Notes under the pieces: model-generated
The model's input: the letters and a program-made list of their open reading frames with translations, nothing else
What the model was told of the DNA's origin: nothing
Database searches by the model: none
Position numbers and translations under genes: made by a program
Source of the DNA: Blepharisma japonicum
Taxonomy: Eukaryota; Ciliophora; Heterotrichea; Heterotrichida; Blepharismidae
Reading direction: 5' to 3'
DNA length: 64,000 nucleotides
Assembly (NCBI GenBank): GCA_949751835.1
Contig: CATKHK010000001.1
Location: 744,001 to 808,000, forward strand
Shown here: one piece after another, positions 63,735-64,000 of the stretch
How positions within the stretch are numbered: position 1 is the stretch's first letter
Layout of the letters: every line of letters starts with the position of its first letter

Positions 63735-64000
63735 TTTTTATAGTCAGCGTTTTTGAGTTAATCAATGCTTTTTCAGCCTCTCTGAAGATCAAAATATTAA
63801 TTTAAAGTTTTAATTTTAGAAATTTAGAATGACTCAAAAAAAAATTAAAAGATAATTTTAGTATTTTAATTATAATGATATATCTTTAATGCTTTAAATT
63901 ATTAGGTTTAAGTTTTATATTTGTAAGGGTATTACCATCTGCTTTCAACAATAAAATGGGCGAAATTAATAAAATTCCATTTGCATAATTAAAAGAACCA

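Noticed and set aside
63957-63989. ATG near the right edge beginning MGEINKIPFA.
   Set aside because: It stops at TAA after ten codons with no GT..AG intron, so it does not support a gene within the window.
1-64000. Telomere repeats (CCCTAACA type), tRNA or rRNA genes, CRISPR arrays, bacterial operons, insertion sequences.
   Set aside because: None was found by eye; isolated CCCTAA strings are single and lie in coding or relic sequence.

Overview
This window looks like macronuclear DNA of a heterotrich ciliate, most likely Blepharisma. Three observations support this. (1) TGA encodes tryptophan: conserved proteins (glycogen phosphorylase, NDR kinases, TTLL ligase, pumilio, UBX, HIBCH and others) read through TGA exactly where their families carry Trp, and no gene ends in TGA; only TAA and TAG are used as stops. 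(2) The introns are minute: 14 of 15 nt and one of 16 nt, all GT..AG, all with an A six bases from the 3' end (two of the 15 are only probable). (3) Genes are packed head-to-head or tail-to-tail with gaps of about 20-200 bp in AT-rich DNA. Blepharisma is known for UGA=Trp and 15/16-nt introns; Stentor shares the introns but uses the standard code. Read with the standard code, most genes here would look split into two to five ORFs.

Layout. 1-9 kb: 3' part of glycogen phosphorylase; a small acidic protein with a perfect cyclin-type destruction box; a coiled-coil protein; a DDT/WHIM-like protein with two PHD fingers; a small basic protein; an RBR-type ubiquitin ligase. 9.1-9.6 kb: a decayed coding relic. 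9.7-17.4 kb: TTLL tubulin ligase, C2-PX protein, very-long-chain 3-ketoacyl-CoA reductase, FYVE-like coiled coil, PP6 regulatory (SAPS) subunit and a 121-aa protein. 17.4-25.3 kb: a 1116-aa RCC1 protein with a helical tail, an ENTH/epsin-like protein and a coiled coil. 25.5-31 kb: MAK/ICK ciliary kinase, Pumilio, two small mitochondrial-size genes, a three-exon small gene and a myristoylatable ankyrin protein. 31-38 kb: a coiled coil, an NPF/IFQP-motif endocytic-type protein, a SEP-UBX protein and a SAM protein. 37.9-46 kb: Atg18/WIPI, a lysine/glutamate-rich family with two intact copies and one decayed copy, a hypothetical protein and a NEK kinase. 46.2-47.3 kb: another relic. 47.5-55.8 kb: Pol III subunit RPC5, START protein, zinc-finger protein, twin-CX9C microprotein divergent from HIBCH, ODA-docking-type coiled coil, DENND6 and a short PGG-motif protein. 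56-63.7 kb: two NDR kinases flanking a degenerate GcvT-like protein, a kinesin-1-like motor and a coiled-coil protein.

The genes are housekeeping and ciliary/cytoskeletal genes of a free-living protist and do not form an operon-like system. Recurring themes are cilia (TTLL, MAK, ODA-docking, NEK), membrane traffic (ENTH, NPF protein, DENND6, PROPPIN, C2-PX, FYVE-like) and mitochondria (HIBCH, twin-CX9C, GcvT-like). The most notable items are the D-box protein (securin-like or another APC/C substrate), the hidden twin-CX9C gene with its 28-bp shared promoter, the intron rules (including a class of introns that ORF scanning cannot see), the paralogous NDR pair differing by one intron, and three islands of decaying coding sequence. 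No rRNA, tRNA, CRISPR, telomere or identifiable transposon was seen.
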